Shown here: positions 11,860-24,690 of the stretch, in pieces
Layout: each line of letters opens with the position of its first letter
Position numbering within the stretch: position 1 is the stretch's first letter
Assembly (NCBI RefSeq): GCF_033118175.1
Contig: NC_083699.1
Coordinates: 45,915,001 to 45,979,000, forward strand
Length of the DNA stretch: 64,000 nt
DNA from: Dama dama
Taxonomy: Eukaryota; Chordata; Mammalia; Artiodactyla; Cervidae
Direction: 5' to 3'
The notes under the pieces: generated by a model
Seen by the model: only the letters and a program-made list of their open reading frames with translations
Database searches by the model: none
What the model was told of the DNA's origin: nothing
Translations under genes and position numbers: made by a program

Positions 11860-14499
11860 CTGGGATTCACTTCTCATGGTGCCACTAGGGGCCTCCCTCC
11901 CCGTCACAACTTGTGGAAGCCACTTACTGCCCCACTAAGGCAGTGTGGAGGGTGAGAAGGGGGCGAGCGCCCCTGACCCAGGATAGGGACTTAGCTCTGC
12001 TGCAATCACATAAGAAAAGCCTTTCTTTTTCTTAATGATTGATGAGTTCTTTTTCTGTCACTGTGGAAAATATTATTCATATATCATATTTAAGACTTTT
12101 CAGTACTGGAAGGAAACTGCAGACATTTTTAATGTCATATACTGTGATCTCTTGTTACAGCAAAACTTGGACTCTTCATAAAAGGGGGATTTTATCTTAA
12201 ACGGATAGTAAAATCCAAACAGAAGTACATATGATATAATGAAACCTATTTTTAAAGTGTATCTAAAATTTCTCTTGATAGTGCCTCTTTCTTAAGAGTT
12301 TATGAACATGTCAGTCTTCTGTAGGAAAGAATTCACTGGCATATTCATAAAAGGGAAAAAAGGACAGAAATTTGTCCTTTCATTTTACAGATGAGGAAAT
12401 TGTGACCAGAAAAGGAAATGACTTGACAAGGATCTCACTGAAGCAGACCTAGGAACTGGAGCCCAGCCATGCTTCTTGCCTCTCCTGGCTCTGAGGGAAC
12501 TCATACCCCATTGTAACAATCACATGAGTGTGGCATCAGGAGATTGTTCATACATCTCTTCATCATACTGAAGTACTGGGGGAGATAAGGGGATTGGTTC
12601 TTCAGGGTCTAGACAGATTTTAAGAAAATTTTACTGATAACAGTTCCCCCTAAATCCCAAAGAAAGATTTCTTTTTTGGGGAGATTAAAATGGGTGAAAA
12701 AAAAATTTTTTTTTAAGTAGCTTAAGCAGGGGCCGGAAAACCACTCAATCACTTATTGGGGTTGTTGTCAGGCTCTTCACTCTTCTGAAGTTTCTTCCAT
12801 CTGACGGTGTGATTCTTTGGTTACCAACTGGCTTTTCGGACATATGTAGCCAGGAATTATAGGGAGGAAGGAAACAAATCCTTCTTCAATGTCTACTTTG
12901 AGTCATGAGTGTTAGTAGTGTTATGCATTCCATACATATTACTTACTCTTCACAACATGCTTTCTAGATAGCTATTATTCTCAGTCTACCCCAAGAGTTC
13001 ACCAAGTTTAAGTAACAAGCTCCAAGCCATGCAGATAAGAGGCAGCACAACTACTATTATACCATCTCTTGTGTTCAGATAAATGGGTAGGAGAGGAGGG
13101 TTACACAATTGGTTCCCACCTTCTCCCTAGTGTAGGTAACCTCTTTGCACTGCTCTGTGAGTCTTCAGGGCAATTAACTCCCATTATCATCCTGGTCTGA
13201 CTGACAGTTAGGGATGGAGGTGCAACAGAGGCCCAGGGCAAGAATCCTCTTACTAGGAGGAAGGCATTTTGGCTGGCACTTCTTCGCAAAGGCTCCAGAG
13301 TTACAGAACTTCAAATAACAGGCAGGTTCTCATTAAACAATGAGGCCAAACTTTGCTTCCAAAATTCTCAGTTTAAAGGTTCACTCTGGATGAAGAGACT
13401 TGGGAGTCTGTTTTGAGACAAGCTCGGACAATGATAATAAAAAATGGTTTGTGAAGGAAGAGGCTGGGACAATGGGTTCTAAAGAGATGGTCAACATCTA
13501 GAGCTCAAGCAATTTGTGCTGGTCAAAGCCGGCAAGATCACTTGATGTTCTTGAATGAATGGACATTCCCATCAGGATCCAACCAATTTCTGGGAGCATA
13601 AGCCAGTCTCCCCTTGGGGGGAGGGGACTTGCTAAAGGCAAACTCCAAGGATGTCATCCTATTCCCATGCCTTTTACCTTTCCAAAGATAAAAGCTTTTT
13701 CTTCCCTGCTGTCACCAATCAGATTAAACACACTCCCCAAGTTCGTACTGTATCCATGACTGTACATTTCTGCTTCCTGAAAAGTTGTGGCTGTAGGGAT
13801 GTAAAACTGACCAATCAGCTGTGGCTGATCTGAGGCATGCCAGCCAGCTTCCTACTCTATCTTCCAGTAGCTACCAGTCAGCTATAGAATTAAGTACCAA
13901 CTCCCAGTTCCTCTCCAGCCTCTTCCCCTCTCTCTACTCCCATTCTGGCTACATCAGAGTCTTCTTTCCTTGGCTAGATTCCCCCCTTCCCTGCTTCCAA
14001 TTCTCTGTGTGGTTTCATCTTCTGGAATGTTCTCCTAACTCCCTAACCCTGCCCCCAACTCAAAGTTTCATCTTCCATCAAAGTACAGCTTCAGTGATTA
14101 AGATCACAAAGCAAGACCAACTTTAGCAAACTCCGTTACAAGACAACCAGGAAGAAAGAAAAGAAAAAAAAAAAAGACAACCAGGGTCCAAAGCAACTGG
14201 ATAAATAGGGTGGCTTTAGGTTCACTTCTAGTTCACAGGTCACCCAGGGAATTGATTAGAATCTATGCAGAGACCTGTAGAATCAAACTGCTTCCCTGAG
14301 GCACCCCCTCTTTCATGCTGGTGGGACTTGCACTACCCCTTTGGAGCAACTGGGCAGCTGCAGCTGAATCACACAGGCTGCCAGGGGCCAGCCGAGAGCA
14401 GAGCTGTGTTTCTTGGCATTTCTCCCAGATCCCCTCGTGGCCGACTTTGAAGGCTGTGCTGGGATTCAGATGTATCCCTGAGCTCCATGGTGAAATACT
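11860..14499. other. Intergenic 3' flank between the CpG island and TMEM44
   Basis: Apart from the MIR-like piece, no gene or repeat is recognised. Two CCAATCAG boxes (about 13716 and 13812) are present. Short frames here show no protein family I know. Confidence 0.4.
12890..13045 (+). mobile_element. MIR-like fragment
   Basis: Phrases TTATGCATTCCATACATATT and AGTTTAAGTAACAAGCTCC with TCACAACA match the MIR layout weakly. Confidence 0.4.
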
Positions 14500-15319
14500 G
14501 TAGTTCTCTCAATCAGGATTTATTCATTCCAGTGTTCCTCCCACCTTAGCTCCAAAATAAACCTGCAAGAGGATTTTGGTGCTTGAATTTAACACTTCCG
14601 GCCATGCCTCTTACCCTTTGCGTGCTTTCAGCTACCTTCTAAGGCAGACAGTCCCATCACCTGCAGACCCTGCTCCAGCACACACTTTGCCAGATTGGAG
14701 CAAGTCCTCGCACCTAGAGCAATTCGCTTTGCTTGCCTTTGCAATACCAGTGATCTTGTAAACACTTGGCTGATCAAACAGTCCTCTCTCAACTTTCAGC
14801 AGGAAACTCTACTGGGTTACTGGAGGGCAGTAGCCAGGTCCCATCAGAACTTGTCATTGTGTCCTAGACACCCAGACTATGGGCCCACTGCTCGCTAGGC
14901 TTAGCCAGGTCTTGCAGAATGGGGCTTTACTGAGATCCAAACATATTAGCTGCTTGTTAGATGAACTCATTCACAGCAGATATTCAGAGTATGGCTGACT
15001 CCAAAGGGAAAGGGAAAAGAGGGCCCAAAGTCCTTTAGATTATATGTCAAAGCACGAGTGGTTTGTGACAAACTGCAGATCCTTAGAACAAACTTTGGGC
15101 ATATTCAAGTCTGTCCAGTGGGCCCAAAGTCTTAGCTCCATTCTGAGCCATAGTGCAGACCATTCAAGCTCCATGACAGCTCCTGGTTCCTCACTTTCAT
15201 GGGCAGCCTTGGCAGAAGCTTAATTCCTACCACGGCTGTCCCTGCAGGTTGATCCCTGCTCAGCTCCTGACAAATGCTTGACCTTGGTCTCTGGGTTGCT
15301 GAGTTGGCTCCAGAAAGTG
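14500..15319 (-). other. TMEM44: Probable TMEM44 3' UTR
   Basis: Non-repetitive sequence directly after the stop codon. It extends to the first consensus poly(A) signal I see on the minus strand, at 14519-14524. The length (~0.8 kb) is an inference from that hexamer; the cleavage site was not observed. Confidence 0.5.
14519..14524 (-). terminator. Candidate poly(A) signal AATAAA for TMEM44
   Basis: The plus strand reads TTTATT, so the minus strand reads AATAAA, about 800 nt after the stop codon. By eye, no earlier AATAAA or ATTAAA occurs between the stop and this site. Confidence 0.45.
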
Positions 15320-15430
15320 TTATTCATCAGAGGGCAAGTCCACTGGCTTCACAGACCACCTGTGTACCTGTGATCTGAGTGTCTCCATGCTGTCTTTGTT
15401 CCCTCCAAGGTTTACATCTTCAGGATCCCA
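15320..15430 (-). CDS. TMEM44: TMEM44 coding exon 10 (C-terminus and stop)
   Basis: 36 codons plus TAA, residues 395-430. It starts WDPEDVNLGGNKDS and ends PVDLPSDE; the human protein, as I remember it, ends in a similar acidic stretch. The acceptor CTTTCCACAG|TGG has a good pyrimidine tract. It lies 14.7 kb beyond exon 9, but the phase and family match are unambiguous. Confidence 0.92.
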   Translation of the reverse strand, partial: WDPEDVNLGGNKDSMETLRSQVHRWSVKPVDLPSDE

Positions 15431-18400
15431 CTGTGGAAAGAAGACACAAGAGGTACCTTGGTGGACTAGACCCTTCCTATCTCTTACGGTTCCCCCGACA
15501 GCTCCAGTCCTGGTTCTCAAGGCCCAGGCACAGATAAGAATAAACAGATAAGGACAGGTTAACCAGGCCTGTGATTCTAGGACCTAACAGGGCAAGTGTA
15601 ACTTTAAATCAAGGAATTAACAGACAGCTACCCTGAATAGATCAGTCCTACTTCCCCTCCCATTCTCTATTCCCCCTGTCTTCACCAAGTCCTTCTCTAG
15701 TGAGCCTGAAGCATGTTCCCTTTATCCTAAGAATTTCCATCTCTATGCCAGACTTATTCCTAGAAAAGACCAGGAAAACTCAACCTATTCTTTATGGCCC
15801 AGGTAAGTTCCTTCTTTTCCAAGAAGCCTATCCTGATACCCACTGAGCTCTTACCCTCTTCTCTGTACTGCTTGTATCACTAGTTTGCGGCTGATCATGG
15901 GAAGTCCTACCCTTTGCCTGAGTGTCTACTTTGTCCTGAGGTAGATAACAGAGCCCCTTACGAGTAGGGCACTAGTCTACCCTTGTCCCCCACCCCCCAT
16001 ATGGTGCTTCTTCTGAACTTGAGGTCAGCCAACTCGTCAAAAACACTTAAAACCTAATCCAGAGTGGTGGTCACTGCCAGTGAATATTTCATCACTCTGA
16101 CTCAGACAAGTATGGGAAACCGAAATTTGCAGGAGTAGGAGTAAAAGGTTAAAAAAAAAATAGGTGAGCACACAAGTACTGATGAAGCTATATGCAAAGT
16201 CTTCCTATTGTTCTAATAGGATGGATAAGAGAGAAAGCTCTGTATGGGGGCCAAGAGCAAGGGAATCCTTAGTGATTCCAGCCACAGAGGTATGTGGGGG
16301 TCAGGCTCAATTCTCTTCTGTGGGTCTTAATTTCTCCATGTGTGCTCTGGGAGTCTGAACCAGGAACTAGATAATATGAGCTCTCATTTCTGAGTTTCTA
16401 TGACTGGTCATTCTGAGTCACAAGGTTGCATTTGAAGGTATCAAAAGACCCAGGAAACAACAAGCAAAGGCCACATAGGATGTGTCAGCCCAGGCCAGAC
16501 AATCTATTTGGGCAAGAAAATAGAGCCAGGCATCGATATGCACTCAAGAAAAATGCTCCTCCAGCTGCTCAAACATGAATCAAATGATCCAGTCCTTAGA
16601 AGGTCAGGACAAGGTCCTCAAGGCTCCTTGACAGACAACGCCTGCAGCCTGCCAGTTATAAAACACAAATTGTAGCTCTGAACAGAAAGAGTCCAGTTTA
16701 ATTCGTGATTTACTGATAATAACTGAATTGATTCTACTACTTGGTCAGGAGAAACAGCATCGCGTTAAAATGACCACCTCACCTTCCAGTCACCCTGCTG
16801 GTGAGGGCCCGAGCTGATCTGTGGGTGTCTGGGGCTGTGTCAGGCCCTGCCGGTTTCTCATCTACCTGTGGTTGCAGACTTGGGGGGATACCTCTAGGCA
16901 AATCCCTTCCAGATGTTATCAGAGATGCCAAGTAAAAGAGCTCCCTGGCCCCTCGGTCTCCAAGACCCAGTCGCCTAGCAGCGGAAGCAGGGGCCTGGTC
17001 CATTCTCTGAGAATGGACGGTGTGCTCCTGGGTGAATTCTATGTTCAAGCGGAGACCCACGTGCTAGATCTTGTTTTGGACCAGCCTTACCAGGAGGGCC
17101 CAGGGTGCTTATCAAAAAGGCTCCCTTGACCCCATCTGTAGTTTGGGATCTAAGACTTGGCACTTGAACAAGCTCCTAGGGTGATTCTTAGCCACCCTGA
17201 TGTATCAGAACCACTGTTCCAGCTCCTAAAATGTCTTCTTAAGAGTTATCCTTGCTACTCCTGACCAGTTCAGCTGCCGGGAAACAGAAACTCTGATGAG
17301 GTGCACTCTTTAAACTGGAATGAAACCTTCAAAAACATTTTAAATCTCTTCCTTCTGAATTCCCAGAATAATGTGTTTTTAAATGTCTTTTTAAGTAATA
17401 AAAACATCACTGGAATCCAGGCATTCAGAGAATTGAGCAAAAGATAATCTACTCTCTTATCATAAAAACAAAAAACATCCTGGGAGGTGACAGGCACAGG
17501 TGGCTGTCATGAATCATGTGCTCATTTGTCACTTGGAGGCGAGGATGGAAGGGAGACAGGAGCCAGCTGCCCAAGGTCTCCAAGTGACAACAGAGGGGAA
17601 TGTTGATCTCTGCTCTCGCAGCCACTCCCAGCACCATTACCGTTAGGGAGCTGCCGGGCTTCCTCCTGTTCAGAGACTTTTGTTCCAAGCACATTTCTTC
17701 CTTGGGTCATGCATCTTCTCTGAGTCCCCACTAGATGGTTCAGACAAAGCAGAAAGAACTCTGAACTGAAAGAGCCTGGAAAGAACCTCAGCTTTCAGAC
17801 TCTCCTCTTATTTTCAGATATTTTTTTTTCCCCTAGAGGAATTTGGCATGGGCCCAGCCATCTAAGAGGGGCTCACAAAAACAGGAACTGAAATCAAGCC
17901 ACAGGAAGTCCCTTCTGGAATAAAGAGAGAGCACAATTGTCCATACCTGCTCCGAGATTAGGGCTTCCCAATACTTCTGCTGCAGAATAAAAAGAGATAA
18001 AGAAAAAAAGTGTTGAATAGAGTTTGCCACCATCCCTGAGCAGAGCAGAGATCAGCGCCAGCCTGTCAGCTCCGTGAGCCAGGAGCCTGGCCTTCCACTG
18101 GGCTGGAGGCAAAGGAGCAGCTGACTTCAGCAAGCAAGAAGGCAGCAGCTACTAGCGGCTCCAATTTAGTTAAATGGTCACTAGGATAATTGTGATAATT
18201 ATGAAGGGCTTGAAAAAGATTATCATCTATACAGATTTTTTAATTACTATTATTAGGACATTATTATTAGACATAACAATGAAAATTCCATTTATTAACC
18301 ACATGGCTGAGATGAGTCAACTCGAAACCATAAAACTAAGAAAGAAAGATGTAAATAAAATCTTCACCTTGAAACTACGGGGTATTTGCTACCACCCAAG

Positions 18401-18530
18401 ATTCATTTTTAATCAGCCTTTACTGTACAGTTGGTTCCACCCCAAGCCTCAAATATATCTGCTTCAGGTTCTTAAGAACCTGTCATCTGCTCTCATTCCT
18501 CCGGCACCTCCTGCAGTGCCCGGGACATGT

Positions 18531-18575
<45 letters not shown>

Positions 18576-21500
18576 CTGTGTTATCTGAATTAAGTTTATA
18601 AAAACTTTATTGAACACCTCTATTTGTCTGCTGATAACTGCTAGCCCAGAGATGGGGCTCTGCCATATGTGTGTGTGTTGGGGGGGGGGGGGGGCGGGGA
18701 GGCGGGGTGGAGTTCCACTCCGGGCCAGGGCTGGAGGAAGGGGTGGAGCAGGCAGAGAGGTGTCCCAGGCTGTGCTGGCAGAGCTCTGCCCCAGGCTCAC
18801 ACCCAGGGCACCTGGAAGGCCCGGGGCAAAGGGCAGAGACCCCACCTTGACTCTGAGGAGGGCAGAGAAGGGGCACCAAGGCTGGGTTCTTGGTCAGTGC
18901 CCCCACACAGGCTCCCTACCCCTCACTGGGCAGGATGTGGTGGCCCCAGCAGGAGAGAGGGCAGCATATGCGGGGTGGGCGAGGCAGAAATGAAGCCTGA
19001 CAGTCTTCTCCCCAGTTCTTCCCTCTTCCCCTGCCTTCCCTCCCCCCACCTCCCCACCCCGTGAAGTCCTTCCCCCTTTTTGCAGGAGGACAGAATGTAC
19101 TTCAAAAACCTGAGTCACCACTGACTTCAGCTGTACCACACCTTTTTCTTTTGAACAGCTTTTAAATTATAAGGTTTTCAATCATACACAAAAGTAAAAC
19201 AATAACACCCATGGACACATCCTCCTTCATTTGTTCTAGCTCCCCCAAGTTTTCATTTGCTGAAGTATTTTAAAGTAAATAATGTCATCTGTAAATACTT
19301 CAGTATGTATCTTATAGATCAGGACTTAAAAAAAAATCCTAAGCACAATGTCATTATTATACCTAACAAAATTGTTATAATTCTACAGCATTCTTTTTTA
19401 ATGACATCCTGCTGGAGGGAACATAAACTGAAAAACAAAAGATTAATTGGAGAAGATACAAAATTACTAAAAATGATGGTTCCCCATACACTGCAAAAGA
19501 CGGAATGTTGATGACAACATAGGGATTGAAAAAGTTACATAACTTCTGCAAATGTAATGGAAATAAAACAAGAGGTGAAAGAAAGAATGGTAACCTTCAT
19601 CTTTCTTTAGAAAATACAGATGTTCATGTAAAATATAATTGGTGATGTGTGATTACCACAGTGAGTTTTGTTGTTTGTTTTAAAAAAATTACTAAATTCA
19701 GTGTGATATACTGGATTATATTCTGGAACAGAATAAGAATTTTAATGGAGAAGCTGGTGTAATTCAACTAAAGTCTGTACTTTAGTTAACAGTAATGTAC
19801 TACCGGAATAATGTTAATTTCTCAGTTCTGACACATGCAGCATGGTGGTGCAATGTGTTGATCTTAGGGGGAATGGAGTGAAGGTAAACAAGAACTCTCT
19901 GCACTACCTTTGCAACTTTTCTGTAAATCTAAAATTATTCCCAAATAAAAAATGTATTTAAAGACAAGCAAACAAATAAAGAAGCTGGAGTCCTCCAACT
20001 AGGGTTGAAATGAAACCTTGAAACCTCCCTTCCAAAATCTTCAGCAACCTAAAATTTCAGAAGAGTGCCCTCTAGTGGAAGTAGTAGCCAGGATTTCTTT
20101 TTCAAGTTCCTTTCTAAACCAATGAGAATGTCCCTAAGGAGTACAATTAATCCAAATCTTTGTAACTGAGGTCTTTCTCCACCCCTTACGAAAAAAAGTG
20201 AAAATAACTAACATTTTTGTAGTCTTTTCCCTGTTTCAGGAGCAAAATTTGTTCATTTTTGTATAGAAACTTTTTAAGAAACCAAACTGAAGACTGCTCA
20301 TAATTCTATCCCTGAAAGAGAGCCCTTATGATTTAACTCTCTGAAACACACACACACAAATTAAATTATGCAAATTGCTTTTCTCTCTTAACACAGAATA
20401 AGCATTTCTATATACCCTTAAATTGTCTCTAGGACCACAATTCCATCACTTTCACGAACCACAGCACACAGTATTTCAATTCAGCTCATTGCTAAAAGTA
20501 TACATTTTTGTGTTCTGAAATCTGCCCCCAGGTCATCTGCTAACTTCTTTGTTCCTGAAGACTCTGAGGTGTATCTCAGCCACTGAGGAGAGTCACTTTC
20601 CAGATTGGCAGCTGAATGAGCCCCCAGAGACCATCTGTCCAACTCCCTCCTTATATTTAAGGAGAAGAGACTTCCCCAAGCCTGGGGTGGTGAAATGTTG
20701 CTGGACTCAGGACCTGTTATAAAGGGTTTTTTTTTGTTTTTTTCTGATCATAAAGTTTTGAGACTGGCCAGATACACACCAGCTACAGTTCGGTCTTAGA
20801 TTTCATTAAGTAGATTTCCTTTTTTATTTTCCTCACACCTCTCAGGCTTTTAAACCTTCCACTGTACACTTCAATATTTCATCCTATTTCTTTAGTTAAT
20901 TAAGCAGTTCTGTAGCACTTAACTTGGGATCAAACATGGCTTCACCTCTCATACATTCTTTCCACCTCTCTACCAGCTCTCTACCTCTCTACCTTATGAT
21001 TATACAGTGGAAGTGACAAATAGATTCAAGGGATTAGATCTGATAAACAGAATGCCTGAAGAACTATGGTCAGAGGTTCATGACACTGTACAGAGATCAA
21101 GACCATCCCCAGAAAAAGAAATGCAAAAAAGCAAAATGGTTGTCTGAGGAGGCCTTACAAATAGCTGAGAAAAGTAGAGAAACTAAAGATAAAGGAGAAA
21201 AGGAAAGATATACCCATTTGAATGCAGAGTTCCAAAGAATAGCAAGGAGAGATAAGAAAGCCTTCCTCAGTGATCAATGCAAAGAAATACAGGAAAACAA
21301 TAGAATGGGAAAAACTAGAGATCTCTTCAAGAAAATTAGCAATACCAAGGGAACATTTCATGCAAACATGGGCACAAAAAAGGACAGATGGACCTAACAG
21401 AAGCAGAAGATATTAAGAAGAGGTGGCAAGAATACACAGAACTATACAAAAAAACCTTCATGACCCACATAACCACAATGGTGTGACCACTCACCTAGAG

Positions 21501-24500
21501 CCAGACATCCTGGAATGCAACGCCAAGTGGGCCTTAGGAAGCATCACTATGAACAAAGCTGGTGGAGGTGATGGAATTCCAGTTGAGCTATTTCAAATCC
21601 TAAAACTTGATGCTGTGAAAGTGCTGCACTCAGCTTGCCAGCAAATTTGGAAAACTCAGCAGAGGCCACAGGACTGGGAAAGATCTGTTTTCATTTCAAT
21701 CCCAAAGAAAGGCAACACCAAAGAATACTCAAACTACCACACAATTGCACTCATCTCACAAGCTAGCAAAGTAATGCTCAGAATTCTCCAAGCGAGGCTT
21801 CAACAGTACATGAACTGTGAACTTCCAGATGTTCAAGCTGGATTTAGAAAAGGCAGAGGAACCAGAGATCAAATTGACAACATCTGTTGGATCATTGAAA
21901 AAGCAAGAGAGTTCCAGAGAAACATCTACTTCTGTTTTCTTGACTATGCCAAAGACTTTGACTGTGTGGATCACAACAAACTGTGGAAAATTCTTCAAGA
22001 GATGGGAATACCAGACCACCTGACCTGCCTCCTGAGAAATCTGTATGCAGGTCAGGAAGCAACAGTTAGAACTGGACATGGAACAACAGATGGGTTCCAA
22101 ATTGGGGAAGGAGTACGTCAAGACTGTGTATTGTCACCCTGCTTATTTAACTTATATGCAGAGTACATCATGAGAAACGCTGGGCTGGATGAAGCACAAG
22201 CTGGAATCAAGATTGCCAGGAGAAGTATCAATAACCTCAGATATGCAGATGACACCACCCTTATGGCAGAAAGAAAATAAGAACTAAAGAATCTCTTGAT
22301 GAAAGTGAAAGAGGAGAGTGAAAAAGTTGGCTTAAAACTCAACATTCAGAAAACTAAGATTATGGCATCTGGTCCCATCACTTCATGGCAAATAGATGGG
22401 GAAACAATGGAAACAGTGACAGACTTTCTTTTCTTGGGCTCCCAAATCACTGCAGATGGTGAATGCAACCATGAAATTAAATGACATTTGCTCCTTGGAA
22501 GAAAAGTTATGACCAACCTAGACAGCATATTAAAAAGCAGAGACATTACTTTGCCAACAAAGATCCATCTAGTCAAAGCTATGGTTTTTCCAGTAGTCAT
22601 GTATGGATGTGAGAGTTGGACTGTAAAGAAAGCTGAGCACCGAAAAATTGATGCTTTTGAACTGTGGTATTGGAAAAGACTCTTGAAAGTCTCTTGGAGA
22701 GCAAGGAGATCCAACCAGTCCATCCTAAAGGAAATCAGTCTTGAATATTCATTGGAAGGACTGATGCTGAAGCTGAAACTCCAATACTTTGGCCATCTGA
22801 TGCAAAGAACTGACTCACTGGAAAAGACCCTGATGCTGGGAAAGATTGAAGGTGGGAGGAGAAGGGGACGGCAGAGGATCGGATGGTTGGACAGTATCAC
22901 CGACTTGATGGTCATGAGTTTGAGCAAGCTCCGGGAGTTGGTGATGGGCAGGGAAGCCTGGCGCTGCAGTCCACGGAGTTGGAAAGAGTCGGACATGACT
23001 GAGCAACTGAACTGACCAGCTCAAACTTCCTACTCAGCTCTTCCTTCCTGGTCTGTAGCGAGTAAAATGGGATGTGAGATAGCAAAATGGGTCACAAGCC
23101 ATGGAGTGCTATGTGCAAGGCCCCTGGTGACCTGGATCAGTGAGAGAGAAGTTCTGACCCATGGTGGGCCGGTTTCCTTGATAAAGATGACAGTTTCACT
23201 GCAGGGACATGCCAAGGTTGGCATGAAGGGTCGAGATGGGGAAGCCATGTGTATCACAACGGTGGGCAGCAGGGGTTGGGAAGAAGGCCCTTTTCGCTCC
23301 AGTCACAGGGATTCCTAGAGTTTGGTTCAGCCAAACTCTAGGACCAGCAGGCAACCTTGGTCCTGGCAACCTTGGTTCCTATTCCTGATTCTTTAAAAAT
23401 CTTTTTTACCCTTTAAAATATGAGATATAGCTGACATATGACACTGTATATTTGTGGGGTTTTTTGGAAGAAATTTTACCATTCATGTGCTGCTCAGAAC
23501 CAAAGAACTGATTCAGTGTGACTAACCTCCGCCTGCCTCCCCCAGCTGTACACCTTCACACGTAGAGTCACTTGCTAAGTGGGACCCGAAAAGACGACCT
23601 GGTCCACAGCTGAGCGTCTGTGGGAACAGTGCTTTGTCAGAGCCTCACCGGCTCCCCGAGCTCATCATCTTCACTTACAGAGCAAGTGAGAAAAAGGAAC
23701 GGCACTGCCTGGCTCAGGGGCTCCAGGGCCAGCGTGGGGGTCCAGCCCACCTGCAGCCTTCTGTCCACCGCACTGCATCTAGATCCGTTGACAGGTTTGC
23801 AGAGCCCCAGCAGCACCCCCATTTGATCCTCACAATCTCTGTAATGTAGGCAGGGCAGGCCTCCTGATTCCTGTTTACAAAGGGAGAAACTCAAACCCAA
23901 GGAGTCCAGTGCAGAAGCATGGCCACCAGGCAGGTGAGAGCCTAACCAGCCCCACCCCTGCTCAGCGCCCTCTCTTCTGCTCAGCTCTAATGCCCTCCGG
24001 GCCCAGTGGAGAGTCTTTCCTCACCCCCGGGGGAACTGGCTGACTCTCCACACATTTCCAAACATACCATCTCTCCTGGCTATAGGGCACATAGGAGCAC
24101 AGATCTGGGCAGGGCAGATACCACACCCTGAACTTGATTTCTAGCCTTTGGGGCCTATTGGCATGTTCTGGCCTCTTTCTTCATACTTACATGTATTTTC
24201 TTTTAAAACTGGGACTTTTAGAGTCAGTGTGTATGGGCGTGTTAGTCTCTCAGTCGTATTTCACTCTTTGCTCCTCTGTCCATGGGATTCTCCAGGCAAG
24301 AATACTGGAGTGGGTTGTCATGCCCTCCTCCAGGGGATCTTCCCAACCCAGGGATCGAACCCAGGTCTCCCACATAGCAGCCAGATTCTTTAATGTCTGA
24401 GCCACCAGGGATGATGTGTATGTTCTTTTTATTAACTAATTGTTTTTTCCTTAAAAGAATGATGTGGCTTTAAGAATGACAAACATCAGAGGCTTCTGTC

Positions 24501-24647
24501 CTGACCTGCGGGTGCTGGAAGCTGGGTCTGGAACAAGCAGTGCTTGTTGTCAAGGTTGTCAAGAGCCTCAGGCACAGAATTAGCAGGACACGGGGGCTGG
24601 GACTGGAGCCTCTTCAGCCAGCCATCTGATATCTGGTGTTTGGCTCT

Positions 24648-24690
<43 letters not shown>

